NCBI RefSeq assembly: GCF_900188085.1
Contig: NZ_FZOU01000004.1
Span: forward strand, 1-64,000
DNA: 64,000 bases
Reading direction: 5' to 3'
DNA from: Granulicella rosea
GTDB taxonomy: Bacteria > Acidobacteriota > Terriglobia > Terriglobales > Acidobacteriaceae
Shown here piece by piece: positions 20,281-28,615 of this stretch. Each line of letters starts with the position of its first letter. The stretch's first letter is position 1. Both the position numbers and the translations under genes were made by a program. The notes beneath the pieces were generated by a model that was not told the DNA's origin, searched no databases, and saw nothing but the letters and a program-made list of their open reading frames with translations.

Positions 20281-21759
20281 ATGAACTCCGCCACCATAAC
20301 GACGGACTGTACCGAGGTCGACCTCAATGCCCACGCGCGCCTCGCGCAGCGCTCGTGGGCCGCGCTGCCTGTCTCGCACCGCCTGCGTGTGCTGAAGATC
20401 GCACGGGGCCTGTTCGCACGGAATACCGCAAACCTCGTCGAGGCCATCCCCGCCACGCTCGCCCGAACCCAGGCGGACACGCTCGCCGCAGAGGTGCTAC
20501 CGCTGCTTGCCGGCTGCAGGTTTCTGGAATCGAACGCCGCCCGGCTCTTGAAACCAAAGAGACTCGGCCGAGCCGGCCTGCCCTTCTGGCTCGCCGGCGT
20601 CTCGAGCGAGGTCTACCGCGCGCCCTTCGGCGTCGTCCTGATCATCGGCCCGGCGAACTACCCGCTCTTCCTCCCCGGCGTTCAGGCGCTGCAGGCGCTC
20701 GCCGCCGGAAACGCCGTCGTCTGGAAGCCCGGACGCGGCGGACGGGCCGTCGCCGAGGTCTTCGCCGCCACGCTCGAACACGCCGGTCTGCCCGAGGGCC
20801 TGCTCCGCGTCACGGACGAGGCCGTCGAAGCCTCGCTGCAGGAACTCGCCGCCAGCCCGGACAAGATCGTCTTCACCGGCTCCGCCCAGGCCGCCCGCAG
20901 CGTGCTGGCCGCCGCCGCCGAGACCCTCACCCCCTGCATCGTCGAGGCGTCCGGCTCGGACGCCGTCATCGCCCTGCCCACCGCCGACCCCGCCCGCCTC
21001 GCCCAGGCGCTGGCCTTCGGCATGCGCCTCAACGGCTCCGAGACCTGCATGGCGCCGCGCCGCCTCCTGCTCGTCGGCTCTCCCGAGAGGAGTCAGCACG
21101 AGCCTCTGCTCGCCGCGATCCGCACCGAGTTCGCCAAGATCGAAGGCATCCCCTACACCGACCCGGCCAAACGCCAGCTTCTGCGCGACCTCCTCGCCGA
21201 CGCAAAGCTCCACGGCGCCGAGGTCTGGCAAGGAGAGGCACAGCGAGACGCCGACGCCATCTTCCTCCGCCCCATCCTTATACTGAACGGCACGCCCGCC
21301 ATGCGCGTCGCGCGCACCGACATCTTCGCCCCGATCCTCACCGTCATCCCCTGCCCCGACGAGCAGGCCGTCCTCGAAGCCCAGCAGGCCTGCCCCTTCG
21401 GCCTCACGGCCGCGATCTTCGGCGAAGAGGCCGCCGCGCTCAGGCTGAGTGAGAGGCTTACCGCGGGTACGATCCTGATCAACGACCTCATCGTACCCAC
21501 CGCCGACCCGCGCATCCCCTTCGGCGGGCGGCGCGCGAGCGGCTACGGCGTCACGCGGGGCCCAGAGGGCCTGCTCGAAATGACCGCCGCGAAGAGCGTA
21601 CTCACCCGCCGCGGCAAGAGCCTCCAACACTACGCGCCCACCACGAAGACCCACGCCGGGATGTTCGAAGGCGTCATCCAGATGAGCCACGCCCCCACCC
21701 GCGCCGAGCGCTGGGCCGGCCTGCGCCGCATGATCGACGCGGCCCGAAAGCTCAGGTGA
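20281..21759 (+). CDS. Aldehyde dehydrogenase, probable carotenoid-aldehyde oxidase (AldH-like)
   Basis: At 492 residues this is a full-length NAD(P)-dependent aldehyde dehydrogenase. It keeps the general-base Glu (IVEASGSD, E222) and the nucleophile Cys (NGSETCMAP, C256); their 34-residue spacing equals that of classical enzymes. The coenzyme-binding segments FGVVLIIGPANYPLFLPG, NAVVWKPG and FTGSAQAARSVL are present, as is the C-terminal IPFGGRRASGYG. Lying between crtN and crtP, it likely oxidises a terminal carotenoid aldehyde to the acid, as AldH does in staphyloxanthin formation. That role is inferred from context. The start at 20281 removes 26 residues that have no family counterpart; it lies 61 bases after the crtN stop. 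Confidence 0.8.
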   Translation: MNSATITTDCTEVDLNAHARLAQRSWAALPVSHRLRVLKIARGLFARNTANLVEAIPATLARTQADTLAAEVLPLLAGCRFLESNAARLLKPKRLGRAGLPFWLAGVSSEVYRAPFGVVLIIGPANYPLFLPGVQALQALAAGNAVVWKPGRGGRAVAEVFAATLEHAGLPEGLLRVTDEAVEASLQELAASPDKIVFTGSAQAARSVLAAAAETLTPCIVEASGSDAVIALPTADPARLAQALAFGMRLNGSETCMAPRRLLLVGSPERSQHEPLLAAIRTEFAKIEGIPYTDPAKRQLLRDLLADAKLHGAEVWQGEAQRDADAIFLRPILILNGTPAMRVARTDIFAPILTVIPCPDEQAVLEAQQACPFGLTAAIFGEEAAALRLSERLTAGTILINDLIVPTADPRIPFGGRRASGYGVTRGPEGLLEMTAAKSVLTRRGKSLQHYAPTTKTHAGMFEGVIQMSHAPTRAERWAGLRRMIDAARKLR

Positions 21760-21771
21760 GAGCCTTCGGTG

Positions 21772-21836
21772 GAAGCCTGGGGCTTAAGCCCAGGAATAAA
21801 CTCCGGACGTGAACAGGGCTTCAGCCCTGGGCCTTC
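21772..21836. repeat. GGGCTTNAGCCC-type intergenic hairpins
   Basis: Two short palindromes, TGGGGCTTAAGCCCA and AGGGCTTCAGCCCT, separated by about 25 bases, fill the aldH-crtP gap. The same class occurs at 2590-2642, 14892-14943 and 62217. They are dispersed intergenic repeats of this genome rather than gene-specific signals. Confidence 0.5.
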
Positions 21837-21868
21837 GCACTGTTTAGCCACACAACACAAGGAGCAAC

Positions 21869-23398
21869 ATGCAGAGCAACAAGAACGTAGGCGTCATCGG
21901 AAGCGGTCTGGCGGGTCTGGCAGCGGCATGTACCCTCGCCGCGCGCGGCCATAAGGTCACGGTCTTCGAGAAGAACCCCTGGCTCGGCGGCAAGGCCGCG
22001 CAGCTCCGCGAGAAGGGCTTCCGCTTCGACATGGGTCCGACCATCCTCATCCAGCCTTCTGTCCTGCGCAAGGTCTTTGAAGAGGCCGGCAGGAAGATGG
22101 AGGACTATGTCCCCATGGTCCGGCTGGACCCGCAGTGGCGCTGCTTCTTCGAGGACGGCAAGGTCATCGACCTGCGCGACAACGCCCGCGAGATGGCTGC
22201 ATCGCTCGAAGCCATCTGGCCGAAGATGGGCGCCGGTTACCTCAGGTTCCTCGAACAGTCCGAGCAGCTCCACTCCATCTCCGACCGCTTCTTCTTCTGG
22301 CGGTCGATCGGCTCCATGCGCGACACCATGGACGTCAAGGGCGCCTTCGACCTCAACGTCCTCAGGGACGTCATGCGGATGCGTCTCGGCAAGACCGTCT
22401 CCGAGGTCATCCGCGAGAACATCCCCGACGCCAACACCGCGCAGATGCTCGACCACTTCGTCCAGTACGTCGGCTCCAGCCCCGACGCCTCGCCCGCCAT
22501 CCTCTGCGCCATCGGCCACATGCAGATGGAAGAAGGCATCTGGTACCCGATGGGCGGCACACGCGCCGTGCCCGAAGGCCTGGTCAAACTCGCTACCGAA
22601 CTCGGCGTCACCTTCCACACCGGCGCCGACGTGGCGAAGATCCTCTCGGACGGCTCGCCCCTGACCGGCCACGGCGGCAAGGTCACCGGCCTCGTCACCA
22701 CACGCGGCGTCGTCCACACGTTCGACGCGGTCGTCTCGAACTCCGACGCCGTCCGCACGCATCGGGAGTTGATCGGCGGCCCGGTCGCCCGCGAGTTCGA
22801 GCACAAACGCAGCTACGAGGCCGCCTGCTCCGGCGTCGTCCTCTACCTCGGACTCAACAAGCGCTACGACCACCTCGCCCACCACGACTTCGTCTTCTCC
22901 CGCGACCCGCACGAGGAGTTCCACGCCATCTACGACAAGGGCGAACCCGCGCCCGACCCCACCTGCTACCTCGCGGCGACGTCGCAGACAGACCCGAGCA
23001 GCGCCCCGGAGGGCGGCGAAGCGCTCTACGTCCTCGTCCACACGCCCTACCTGCGTCCGCACCACGACTGGAAGCAGATGTTCCCGGCCTATCGCCAGGT
23101 GATTCTCGACAAGCTGAAGCGCACAGGCGGCATGCCCGACATCGAGGACCGCATCGTCTACGAGTCCGCCCTGACCCCGCAGGACATCCACGACCGCTAC
23201 CGCGTGCTGAACGGCGCCATCTACGGCATCTCCAGCCACGGCGTCTTCAACGGCGCCTTCAAACCCGCCAACCGCAGCAAGGAGATGCCCGGCCTCTACC
23301 TCGCGGGCGGCGCAGCCCACCCCGGCCCCGGCATGCCCATGGTCATGATGTCCGGCTGGATCGCCGCCGACTCCCTCGACCAGGACGCGAACGCCTAG
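21869..23398 (+). CDS. crtP: CrtP-like diaponeurosporene oxidase (FAD-dependent)
   Basis: A 509-residue amine-oxidase-fold flavoprotein. It opens with GVIGSGLAGLAAACTLAARG and FDMGPTILIQPSV and closes with GLYLAGGAAHPGPGMPMVMM. Several stretches match staphylococcal CrtP rather than CrtN: LDHFVQYVGSSPDASPA, HMQMEEGIWYPMGG, LAHHDFVFSRD and DRYRVLNGAIYG. CrtP oxidises a terminal methyl group of 4,4'-diaponeurosporene to the aldehyde, which AldH then converts to the acid. The ATG at 21869 is well supported by AGGAG eight bases upstream. Its place after aldH and before the acyltransferase and GT2 is the strongest evidence for a C30 carotenoid acyl-glycoside pathway. Confidence 0.85.
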   Translation: MQSNKNVGVIGSGLAGLAAACTLAARGHKVTVFEKNPWLGGKAAQLREKGFRFDMGPTILIQPSVLRKVFEEAGRKMEDYVPMVRLDPQWRCFFEDGKVIDLRDNAREMAASLEAIWPKMGAGYLRFLEQSEQLHSISDRFFFWRSIGSMRDTMDVKGAFDLNVLRDVMRMRLGKTVSEVIRENIPDANTAQMLDHFVQYVGSSPDASPAILCAIGHMQMEEGIWYPMGGTRAVPEGLVKLATELGVTFHTGADVAKILSDGSPLTGHGGKVTGLVTTRGVVHTFDAVVSNSDAVRTHRELIGGPVAREFEHKRSYEAACSGVVLYLGLNKRYDHLAHHDFVFSRDPHEEFHAIYDKGEPAPDPTCYLAATSQTDPSSAPEGGEALYVLVHTPYLRPHHDWKQMFPAYRQVILDKLKRTGGMPDIEDRIVYESALTPQDIHDRYRVLNGAIYGISSHGVFNGAFKPANRSKEMPGLYLAGGAAHPGPGMPMVMMSGWIAADSLDQDANA

Positions 23399-23411
23399 CA
23401 AATCCTTGTTT

Positions 23412-23438
23412 GTCATTCCCGCAGGGAATCTGCTTCTG
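23412..23438 (+). repeat. 27-bp intergenic repeat, exact inverse of the copy at 46807
   Basis: The unit starts GTCATTCCCGCAGGGAATC and continues to 23438. It contains a small palindrome (ATTCCCGCAGGGAAT). The copy at 46807-46833 is its exact reverse complement. It lies in the 110-base gap between crtP and the acyltransferase gene. Confidence 0.65.
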
Positions 23439-23508
23439 CGTTTGTCTTTCTCCCTGCTCTAATCTGTCTTTGCAGGAGTTCTTTAAGGTACGCTTGCCTC
23501 ATCCGCCC

Positions 23509-24297
23509 ATGGCCGCGCCCCGACAACCCGTGCCCGCGATCTCGAGGCCCATCCTGGCCTTCTTTCGCAGCACCGCGCGCCGATACTTTCGCCGCCAGTT
23601 CCACGCCGTCCGCGCCCGCAACCTCGAACGCTTCACCCATCCCGGCCGCCCGCTCATCGTCTACGCCAACCACGGCTCCTGGTGGGATCCCATGGTCTCG
23701 GTCCTGCTCGCGGCCGAACGCATGAGCGAACGCCGGCACTACGCGCCGATGGACGCCGACGCCCTGAAGCGTTACGTCATCCTCCGGAGCATCGGCATCT
23801 TCCCGGTCGAGATGCACACCGCGCGCGGCGCCGCCCAGTTCCTCCGCACCGGTAAGGCGATCCTCGAATCCGGCGGAGTCCTCTGGGTCACCCCGCAGGG
23901 GCGCTTCGCCGATCCGCGCCAGCGTCCGCTCGACTTCAAACCCGGCCTCGCCGCCCTGGCCGCAAAGGTCGAGGGCGGCTGCACCCTGCTGCCGCTCGCC
24001 ATCGAATACCCATTCTGGGATGAGCGCCTGCCCGAGACGCTGCTCCACTTCGGCGAACCCGTCCACGTCGCACCCGGCGAGCAGGACATCCAACTGAAGC
24101 TCGAATCCGCCTTGCTGGTCGCAATGGACGAGCTCAAGACCGTTGCCATCGCCCGCGATCCGCGCGCCTTCACCACGCTCCGCCAGGGCAGCGCCGGCGC
24201 AGGCGGCTTCTACGCCCTCGGCAAACGCCTCGCCGCGCTGCTCGGCCGGCGCCCCTACATCGCCGAACACACCCCGCTGCCCGAGGCGCCCGAATGA
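23509..24297 (+). CDS. PlsC-type acyltransferase, probable carotenoid glycoside acyltransferase
   Basis: The 262-residue protein has the lysophospholipid-acyltransferase signature HX4D in NHGSWWDP (H55, D60) and a second block VLWVTPQGRFADPRQRP in place of the usual EGTR block. It ends with a basic, membrane-associating C-terminus. In plain lipid metabolism such enzymes acylate glycerol-phosphate, but here the stop overlaps the start of the crtQ-like gene by 4 bases (ATGA), so it probably esterifies the glycosylated carotenoid. It is not homologous-looking to the short staphylococcal CrtO, but similar PlsC-like genes occur in other C30 clusters. The ATG at 23509 is preferred; the frame extends far upstream only as a shadow of crtP. 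Confidence 0.78.
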   Translation: MAAPRQPVPAISRPILAFFRSTARRYFRRQFHAVRARNLERFTHPGRPLIVYANHGSWWDPMVSVLLAAERMSERRHYAPMDADALKRYVILRSIGIFPVEMHTARGAAQFLRTGKAILESGGVLWVTPQGRFADPRQRPLDFKPGLAALAAKVEGGCTLLPLAIEYPFWDERLPETLLHFGEPVHVAPGEQDIQLKLESALLVAMDELKTVAIARDPRAFTTLRQGSAGAGGFYALGKRLAALLGRRPYIAEHTPLPEAPE

Positions 24298-25505
24298 TGC
24301 TCGTCACCCTCGCACTCGCGGCCCTGGTCTGCGCGCTCATCCCCGCGATCCTCTTCGCGGTGAACCTGCGGCTGTATGTGCCGCCCCCGCCCGCGGGCGA
24401 CGCCGAACTGCCGGCCGTCTCCGTCCTCATCCCGGCGCGGAACGAAGCGGCGGGCATCGTGGCCTGCGTACGCTCCGTGCTGGCCAGCACCGGAGTCGAA
24501 CTTGAGGTCATCGTCATGGACGACGCCTCGACCGACGGCACGGGCGACCTCGTCGCGGCGCTCATCCGCGAAGACCCGCGCGTCCGCCTCGAACGCGCCC
24601 CCATCCTGCCGGCGGGCTGGAACGGCAAGCAGCACGCCTGCTGGAACCTCGCCCGCGCCGCCGCGTACCCTGTCCTCTGCTTCGTCGACGCCGACGTGCG
24701 GCTCGAACCGGAGTGCGTCGCCCGCATGGCCGCGTTTCTCTCCTCCGCCGACCAGACCAAGCCGCTCGGCCTCGTCAGCGGCTTCCCCCGCCAGATCACC
24801 GGCACGTGGCTCGAACGGCTGCTGCTGCCGCTGATCCATTTCGTCCTGCTCGGCTTCCTGCCCGTCGCACGCATGCGCTCGAGCGTCGACCCCGCGCTCG
24901 CCGCCGGCTGCGGCCAGTTCCTGATGGCGTGGAAGGAGGACTACTTCTTCACCGGCGGCCACTCCCAGATCAAGGAGACGATGCACGACGGCCTGCTGCT
25001 GCCCCGCCTCTTCCGCCACCACGGATACCGCACCGACCTCGCCGACCTGACGCCGCTCGCGCAATGCCGCATGTATACCAGCGCCGCGCAGGTCTGGCAG
25101 GGGCTGGCGAAGAACGCCACCGAAGGCCTCGCCGCCCCGAACCGCATCGTGCCGGTAACGCTCCTGTTGCTGCTGGGACAGGTTGTGCCGTTTCTTTACA
25201 TCGGAGCGTTGGCGCTCGGCGCGCTCATCGCGGCGCCGAACTTACTCTTCCTCCTGCAACACCGCATGTATATCCTCGGAATCACACCGGCAGGCACGTT
25301 CGTCATCGTGGCGGCGCTGATCGGCGTCTTCGCCGCATGGCTGACCCGCATCCTCGCGGCCTCGCGCTTCCGCCAGAGCTGGCTCAGCGCATTCCTGCAC
25401 CCCATCGGCATCGTCCTGCTGCTTGCCGTTCAGTGGTACGCGCTGCTGCGCAAGCTCACCGGCGGCAAGGTCTCCTGGAAGGACCGCGCCTACGCCAAGG
25501 AGTAG
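24294..25505 (+). CDS. crtQ: CrtQ-like glycosyltransferase family 2 (carotenoid glycosyltransferase)
   Basis: A 403-residue membrane-bound GT2. An N-terminal helix (1-24) precedes the GT-A domain: VSVLIPARNEAAGI, VMDDASTDGTG (D76, D77), GWNGKQHACWNLARAA, the DXD-like VDADV near 133, and KEDYFFTGGHSQIKETMHDG. Three to four C-terminal helices follow (about 280-385). The end KVSWKDRAYAKE and the EDYFFTGGH block resemble staphylococcal CrtQ, which glucosylates diaponeurosporenoate. The start overlaps the acyltransferase stop (ATGA), indicating translational coupling. The sugar donor is unknown. Last gene of the carotenoid cluster; no dehydrosqualene synthase is found beside it. Confidence 0.83.
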   Translation: MMLVTLALAALVCALIPAILFAVNLRLYVPPPPAGDAELPAVSVLIPARNEAAGIVACVRSVLASTGVELEVIVMDDASTDGTGDLVAALIREDPRVRLERAPILPAGWNGKQHACWNLARAAAYPVLCFVDADVRLEPECVARMAAFLSSADQTKPLGLVSGFPRQITGTWLERLLLPLIHFVLLGFLPVARMRSSVDPALAAGCGQFLMAWKEDYFFTGGHSQIKETMHDGLLLPRLFRHHGYRTDLADLTPLAQCRMYTSAAQVWQGLAKNATEGLAAPNRIVPVTLLLLLGQVVPFLYIGALALGALIAAPNLLFLLQHRMYILGITPAGTFVIVAALIGVFAAWLTRILAASRFRQSWLSAFLHPIGIVLLLAVQWYALLRKLTGGKVSWKDRAYAKE

Positions 25506-25520
25506 GCGTTTCCGGCAAGC

Positions 25521-26588
25521 TCACTGCCCCGGCACATGCTCCCGCGTCACCGCCCAATCCGCCACCAGCTTATCCACCACTACGTGCCCCACCCCATACG
25601 CCGCGTTGAGCGCCGGGATGTAAGCCGAGTACTTCGCCAGCTTCTCCCCGCTCAGGCTCTGCGACGCGGTCATGCCCGCAGGCTGCTGGTCGAAGTTGCT
25701 CGCCGTCCGCAGCACCAGCACGCGGTGGATGTCCACCTTGTGCGCCTTGCCGAGATAGGTGAGCGACTGCATCGTGCCCGTGTCCTCCATCCCGCAGATC
25801 GCATAGCTGCCCTTGCCGTCCGTCTGGTACTTCACCCAGTCGCGCGCCCACTGGTTCATCAGCTTGCCATGCCAGTAGGTCGAAGCCGATAGATTGTCCC
25901 CGCGAAGTACGAACGGCGGACGGTGCGCCGGAGCCGCAGCATCATCCGGCATGTATTGCATGCGCTTCTCGCGAATGCCGTCGGTGTCGGCCAGCGGCGT
26001 GTCCTTCGTCAGGTTGAACGCCCAGCCGACGAGCCCCGGATTCAGCTTGTAGACCACGCCATCGTCGCCCGGATTGCGCTCTTCGCGCGGCTGCTCGTAC
26101 GGAACCTTCTTGCCCAGCGGAAGATAGCCCGTCGTCCAGCCCGCCGGCGCCTCGCGCGGATCGATCTCATGCGCCAGATCGCCGTCCACGATATAGTCCG
26201 ACCACACCGCCGAACCCAGCGAGCCCTTCGCCGGATCGATGCCGCCGATGCCCGCCACCAGAAAGTAGGCATGGGTCAGGTCGAAGCGCGGGTCCAACCC
26301 CAGCGCCATGATCGAGGCCGCGGCATGCGCCGTGCCCATACCCGTCACCATGCCCAGCACGCCGGTCTTCGGATTCAGCCGGAACTGGTGATAGCCCGCC
26401 GGGTCCGGCAGCACCGTATCCAGATGCTGGCGCTCGACCCAGAACTGAAACTCGCCCGGAACATCGCCCGCGTCCTCGCCGCGCTCGAACATGCTGACGA
26501 TAACAACCTTGATCTCGATCGGCTTGGGAGCCTGCGCAAAGGCGCACGTAGACACAGCGAGCAGGAAAACGGCAGAGAGAAGGCGCAT
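25521..26588 (-). CDS. Purine nucleoside permease (NUP) family periplasmic protein
   Basis: The 355-residue protein begins with a signal peptide (LLSAVFLLAVSTCAFAQ). It matches the NUP family along its length: KVVIVSMFERGEDAGD, GEFQFWVERQHLD, GMGTAHAAASIMALGLDPRFD, FLVAGIGGIDPAKGSLG and EDTGTMQSLTYL. Family members were described in fungi as purine nucleoside permeases, but the sequence pattern (GxGxxxA, AGIGG) is that of a nucleoside-phosphorylase-like fold, so a periplasmic nucleoside-binding or cleaving role is equally possible. I moved the start from 26708 to 26588, because the upstream part of that frame translates an intergenic repeat. It is convergent with crtQ, 15 bases apart. Confidence 0.82.
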   Translation of the reverse strand: MRLLSAVFLLAVSTCAFAQAPKPIEIKVVIVSMFERGEDAGDVPGEFQFWVERQHLDTVLPDPAGYHQFRLNPKTGVLGMVTGMGTAHAAASIMALGLDPRFDLTHAYFLVAGIGGIDPAKGSLGSAVWSDYIVDGDLAHEIDPREAPAGWTTGYLPLGKKVPYEQPREERNPGDDGVVYKLNPGLVGWAFNLTKDTPLADTDGIREKRMQYMPDDAAAPAHRPPFVLRGDNLSASTYWHGKLMNQWARDWVKYQTDGKGSYAICGMEDTGTMQSLTYLGKAHKVDIHRVLVLRTASNFDQQPAGMTASQSLSGEKLAKYSAYIPALNAAYGVGHVVVDKLVADWAVTREHVPGQ

Positions 26589-26622
26589 GAGCGATGTTAG
26601 CGCAGAATGGAAAGAAAACGGA

Positions 26623-26754
26623 GATCCTTCGCTTCGCTCAGGATGACAACACTTCGAATGGACTGGAAAGAGCCGCCACAAACGCGTGTCATCCTGAGCC
26701 ACAAACACCTGTCATCCTGAGCGGAGCGCAGCGCAGCCGAAGGATCTGCTTCTC
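26623..26754. repeat. Cluster of GTCATCCTGAGC intergenic repeats
   Basis: Three copies lie in the 187-base gap upstream of the NUP gene: an inverted copy at 26623-26647, a truncated direct copy at 26688-26699 and a longer one at 26711-26754. The inverted and direct copies can pair into a large hairpin. No gene or promoter was recognised here. Confidence 0.65.
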
Positions 26755-26775
26755 TTTTCCGGGCCACTGCTACCG

Positions 26776-27459
26776 CTAAACGCCCTTCTTCATCGGTTCC
26801 CAGATGAACTTGTGAATCTGCAGGCTCAACCGCGCGTCCACGCCGTCTTCCATCATCCACTCGACCAGCGTCCTCGGGTCCAGCGTCGCATTCTCGACCG
26901 TCCGCAGCGGGCTGGGATTCTTGCTGAAAGCAGGGCTCAGCAGCACGCCGCCAGCTCTCTCGTTCAACCTGTGCTCGGCAATAAATGCGCGCGCGAACTC
27001 ATAGTCCGCGCGATGGCTCAGCACGAACTTCACCTCGTCGCCCTTCGTCAGCGCGTCGAGATTCTCCATCCGGAAACTGTACGCAGCCGCCCCCGCGCCG
27101 GGACACTTCACATCCACGATCTTGTGGACAGCCTTCGGCACATCCGCCAAAGCCCGCTCGCCCGAGGTCTCCATCATCAGCGTGTAGCCCGCCGCCAGCA
27201 GACGCTCCATCAGCGGCAGCAGTTCGCGCGCCTGCAGCATCGGCTCGCCGCCGGTAAACTCGACCAGCCTGCACGGCGCCAGCGCTTCGATCTGCGCAAC
27301 GATCTCGTCGGCCGTAAACGGCTTGCCGCCGGTAAAGGTGTACTCCGAGTCGCACCACGCGCAGCGCAGGTTGCACCCCGCCAGACGCACGAAGATGCAC
27401 GGCAGCCCGGTGAAGCTCGACTCCCCCTGGACGGATTTATACAGTTCGATCAAATGCAT
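26776..27459 (-). CDS. queE: 7-carboxy-7-deazaguanine synthase
   Basis: A 227-residue radical SAM enzyme that converts 6-carboxytetrahydropterin to 7-carboxy-7-deazaguanine in the preQ0 pathway. The cluster-binding cysteines are in CNLRCAWC (C29, C33, C36), followed by DSEYTFTGGKPFT, the TGGEP motif in VEFTGGEPMLQ and METSGE. The ATG at 27459 fits the family N-terminus (LIELYKSVQGESSFTGLP); a longer frame to 27498 overlaps vapC. It is the last gene of queD-vapB-vapC-queE on the minus strand, 4 bases after vapC. Confidence 0.93.
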   Translation of the reverse strand: MHLIELYKSVQGESSFTGLPCIFVRLAGCNLRCAWCDSEYTFTGGKPFTADEIVAQIEALAPCRLVEFTGGEPMLQARELLPLMERLLAAGYTLMMETSGERALADVPKAVHKIVDVKCPGAGAAAYSFRMENLDALTKGDEVKFVLSHRADYEFARAFIAEHRLNERAGGVLLSPAFSKNPSPLRTVENATLDPRTLVEWMMEDGVDARLSLQIHKFIWEPMKKGV

Positions 27460-27463
27460 AAGT

Positions 27464-27883
27464 CTATGAACTCGGCAGGATAAGCGCCACACCCGCATTC
27501 GAAGCCGCTGCGGCGAGTTGCTTATCGAGTGTGGCTAAAGGCAAGTTGAGGCGAAGCGCCAATTCAAGATAAGCCGCATCGTACGCAGTTAAACGGTGGA
27601 GTTGCATAAGCGGCACCAGCGTGCCGGGACCGGTTGGACGCACGGTTGAGTCCGTGTGAAGCTCCAGAGCAGCGAACAAGCCTATCGCGCCCAACACCTC
27701 GGCCTTATTCAGTCGTCCCTTTCGCAAAGCCATCCCAAGGATATTCGACATTTCCACATGCCAGATAGGCGGAACGAAGATTGCCCTCGTCTTCGCCATG
27801 CTCAGAACCCCAACGGTCTCCGGAGTCTGCTCATCCTTGAAGCACCAGCTAAGCGCTACCGAACTGTCGAGCACGAAACTCAA
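27464..27883 (-). CDS. vapC: VapC-type PIN-domain ribonuclease toxin
   Basis: The 139-residue PIN protein keeps all four acidic active-site residues: D6 (SFVLDSSVALSW), E44 (WHVEMSNIL), D102 (TAYDAAYLELAL) and D120 (LATLDKQ). VapC toxins cleave RNA, commonly initiator tRNA or rRNA, when freed from the antitoxin. I chose the TTG at 27883: it overlaps the antitoxin stop (TTGA) and gives the canonical N-terminus MSFVLDSSVAL, whereas the ATG at 27916 adds a poorly matching leader. The module sits inside the preQ0 operon between queD and queE. Confidence 0.85.
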   Translation of the reverse strand: MSFVLDSSVALSWCFKDEQTPETVGVLSMAKTRAIFVPPIWHVEMSNILGMALRKGRLNKAEVLGAIGLFAALELHTDSTVRPTGPGTLVPLMQLHRLTAYDAAYLELALRLNLPLATLDKQLAAAASNAGVALILPSS

Positions 27884-28125
27884 TAGGCGTGCCCTTCGTG
27901 AATGAAGGAGCGCCATTCCTGCGCGCCTCTGCCGGAGGTCGCTTCATTCGATTTCATCTGCTGAATCCAGGCGTCTATCGTCGCGATACGCCGTGAACTG
28001 GCGTCGGCGTCGAGAAGAATCTGCTCCTGCATGATGAGATTCGCATAGCTGGCGACGCTCATTCCTGCATCGGCTGCCTTCTTCTCCAAGGCAGGTCGAA
28101 GATCTTCGCTCAATTCAATCTGCAT
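27880..28125 (-). CDS. vapB: VapB-type antitoxin
   Basis: An 81-residue protein immediately before vapC. The N-terminus (MQIELSEDLRPALEKKAADAG) and the following helix MSVASYANLIMQEQIL have the length and pattern of a ribbon-helix-helix DNA-binding domain. The C-terminal part (MKSNEATSGRGAQEWRSFI) is polar and probably wraps the toxin. The 4-base overlap with vapC supports cotranslation. Antitoxins of this kind normally repress their own promoter. The start is 30 bases from the queD stop. Confidence 0.8.
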   Translation of the reverse strand: MQIELSEDLRPALEKKAADAGMSVASYANLIMQEQILLDADASSRRIATIDAWIQQMKSNEATSGRGAQEWRSFIHEGHAY

Positions 28126-28155
28126 CGTCTCACCTCCACGACAGTATAAGGCGGT

Positions 28156-28536
28156 TTACTCGTAGTACCGCGCGAAGCTCGTGTCGGTCTCGTACAGCGT
28201 GCAGTCCTTCACGCGAACGCGGCCGCCGGTCATCTCGATCATCTGCTGCGCCGTCTGCTGGTAGAAATACTTCGCCAGATTCTCGGCGCTCGGGTTGATC
28301 TCCTCGTCGAACGGCTTCAGATCGTTGATCATGAAATGGTCCAGGTATTCGACCGTCGGCTTCATCACCTGCTTCAGCAGTTTGAAGTCGAGCAGCAGAC
28401 CGGTCGCGTCCAGCTCCTCGCCGACCAGCGTCACGAAGACCTTGTAGTTGTGGCCGTGCGGATTCTCGCACTTGCCGCGATAGTTGCGGAGATAGTGTCC
28501 CGAGCTGAACCCGGCCTGGACGGTGACTTCGAACAT
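28156..28536 (-). CDS. queD: 6-carboxy-5,6,7,8-tetrahydropterin synthase
   Basis: The 126-residue enzyme converts dihydroneopterin triphosphate to 6-carboxytetrahydropterin, the first committed preQ0 step. Zinc ligands are H14 (SSGHYL), H27 and H29 (ENPHGHNY), with the catalytic Cys at C23 (GKCENPHGH). A conserved late Glu lies in TLYETDTSFARYYE. Length and motifs are typical. It is the first gene of queD-vapB-vapC-queE; queC is about 20 kb away. Confidence 0.94.
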   Translation of the reverse strand: MFEVTVQAGFSSGHYLRNYRGKCENPHGHNYKVFVTLVGEELDATGLLLDFKLLKQVMKPTVEYLDHFMINDLKPFDEEINPSAENLAKYFYQQTAQQMIEMTGGRVRVKDCTLYETDTSFARYYE

Positions 28537-28615
28537 TGCGTGCTGCTTCCCTTCTGCTGCCAGCTAAACCTCTATTGTAGCGGTTTCGGCCGGGCCGGGT
28601 CGCGGCAGGAAGGAT

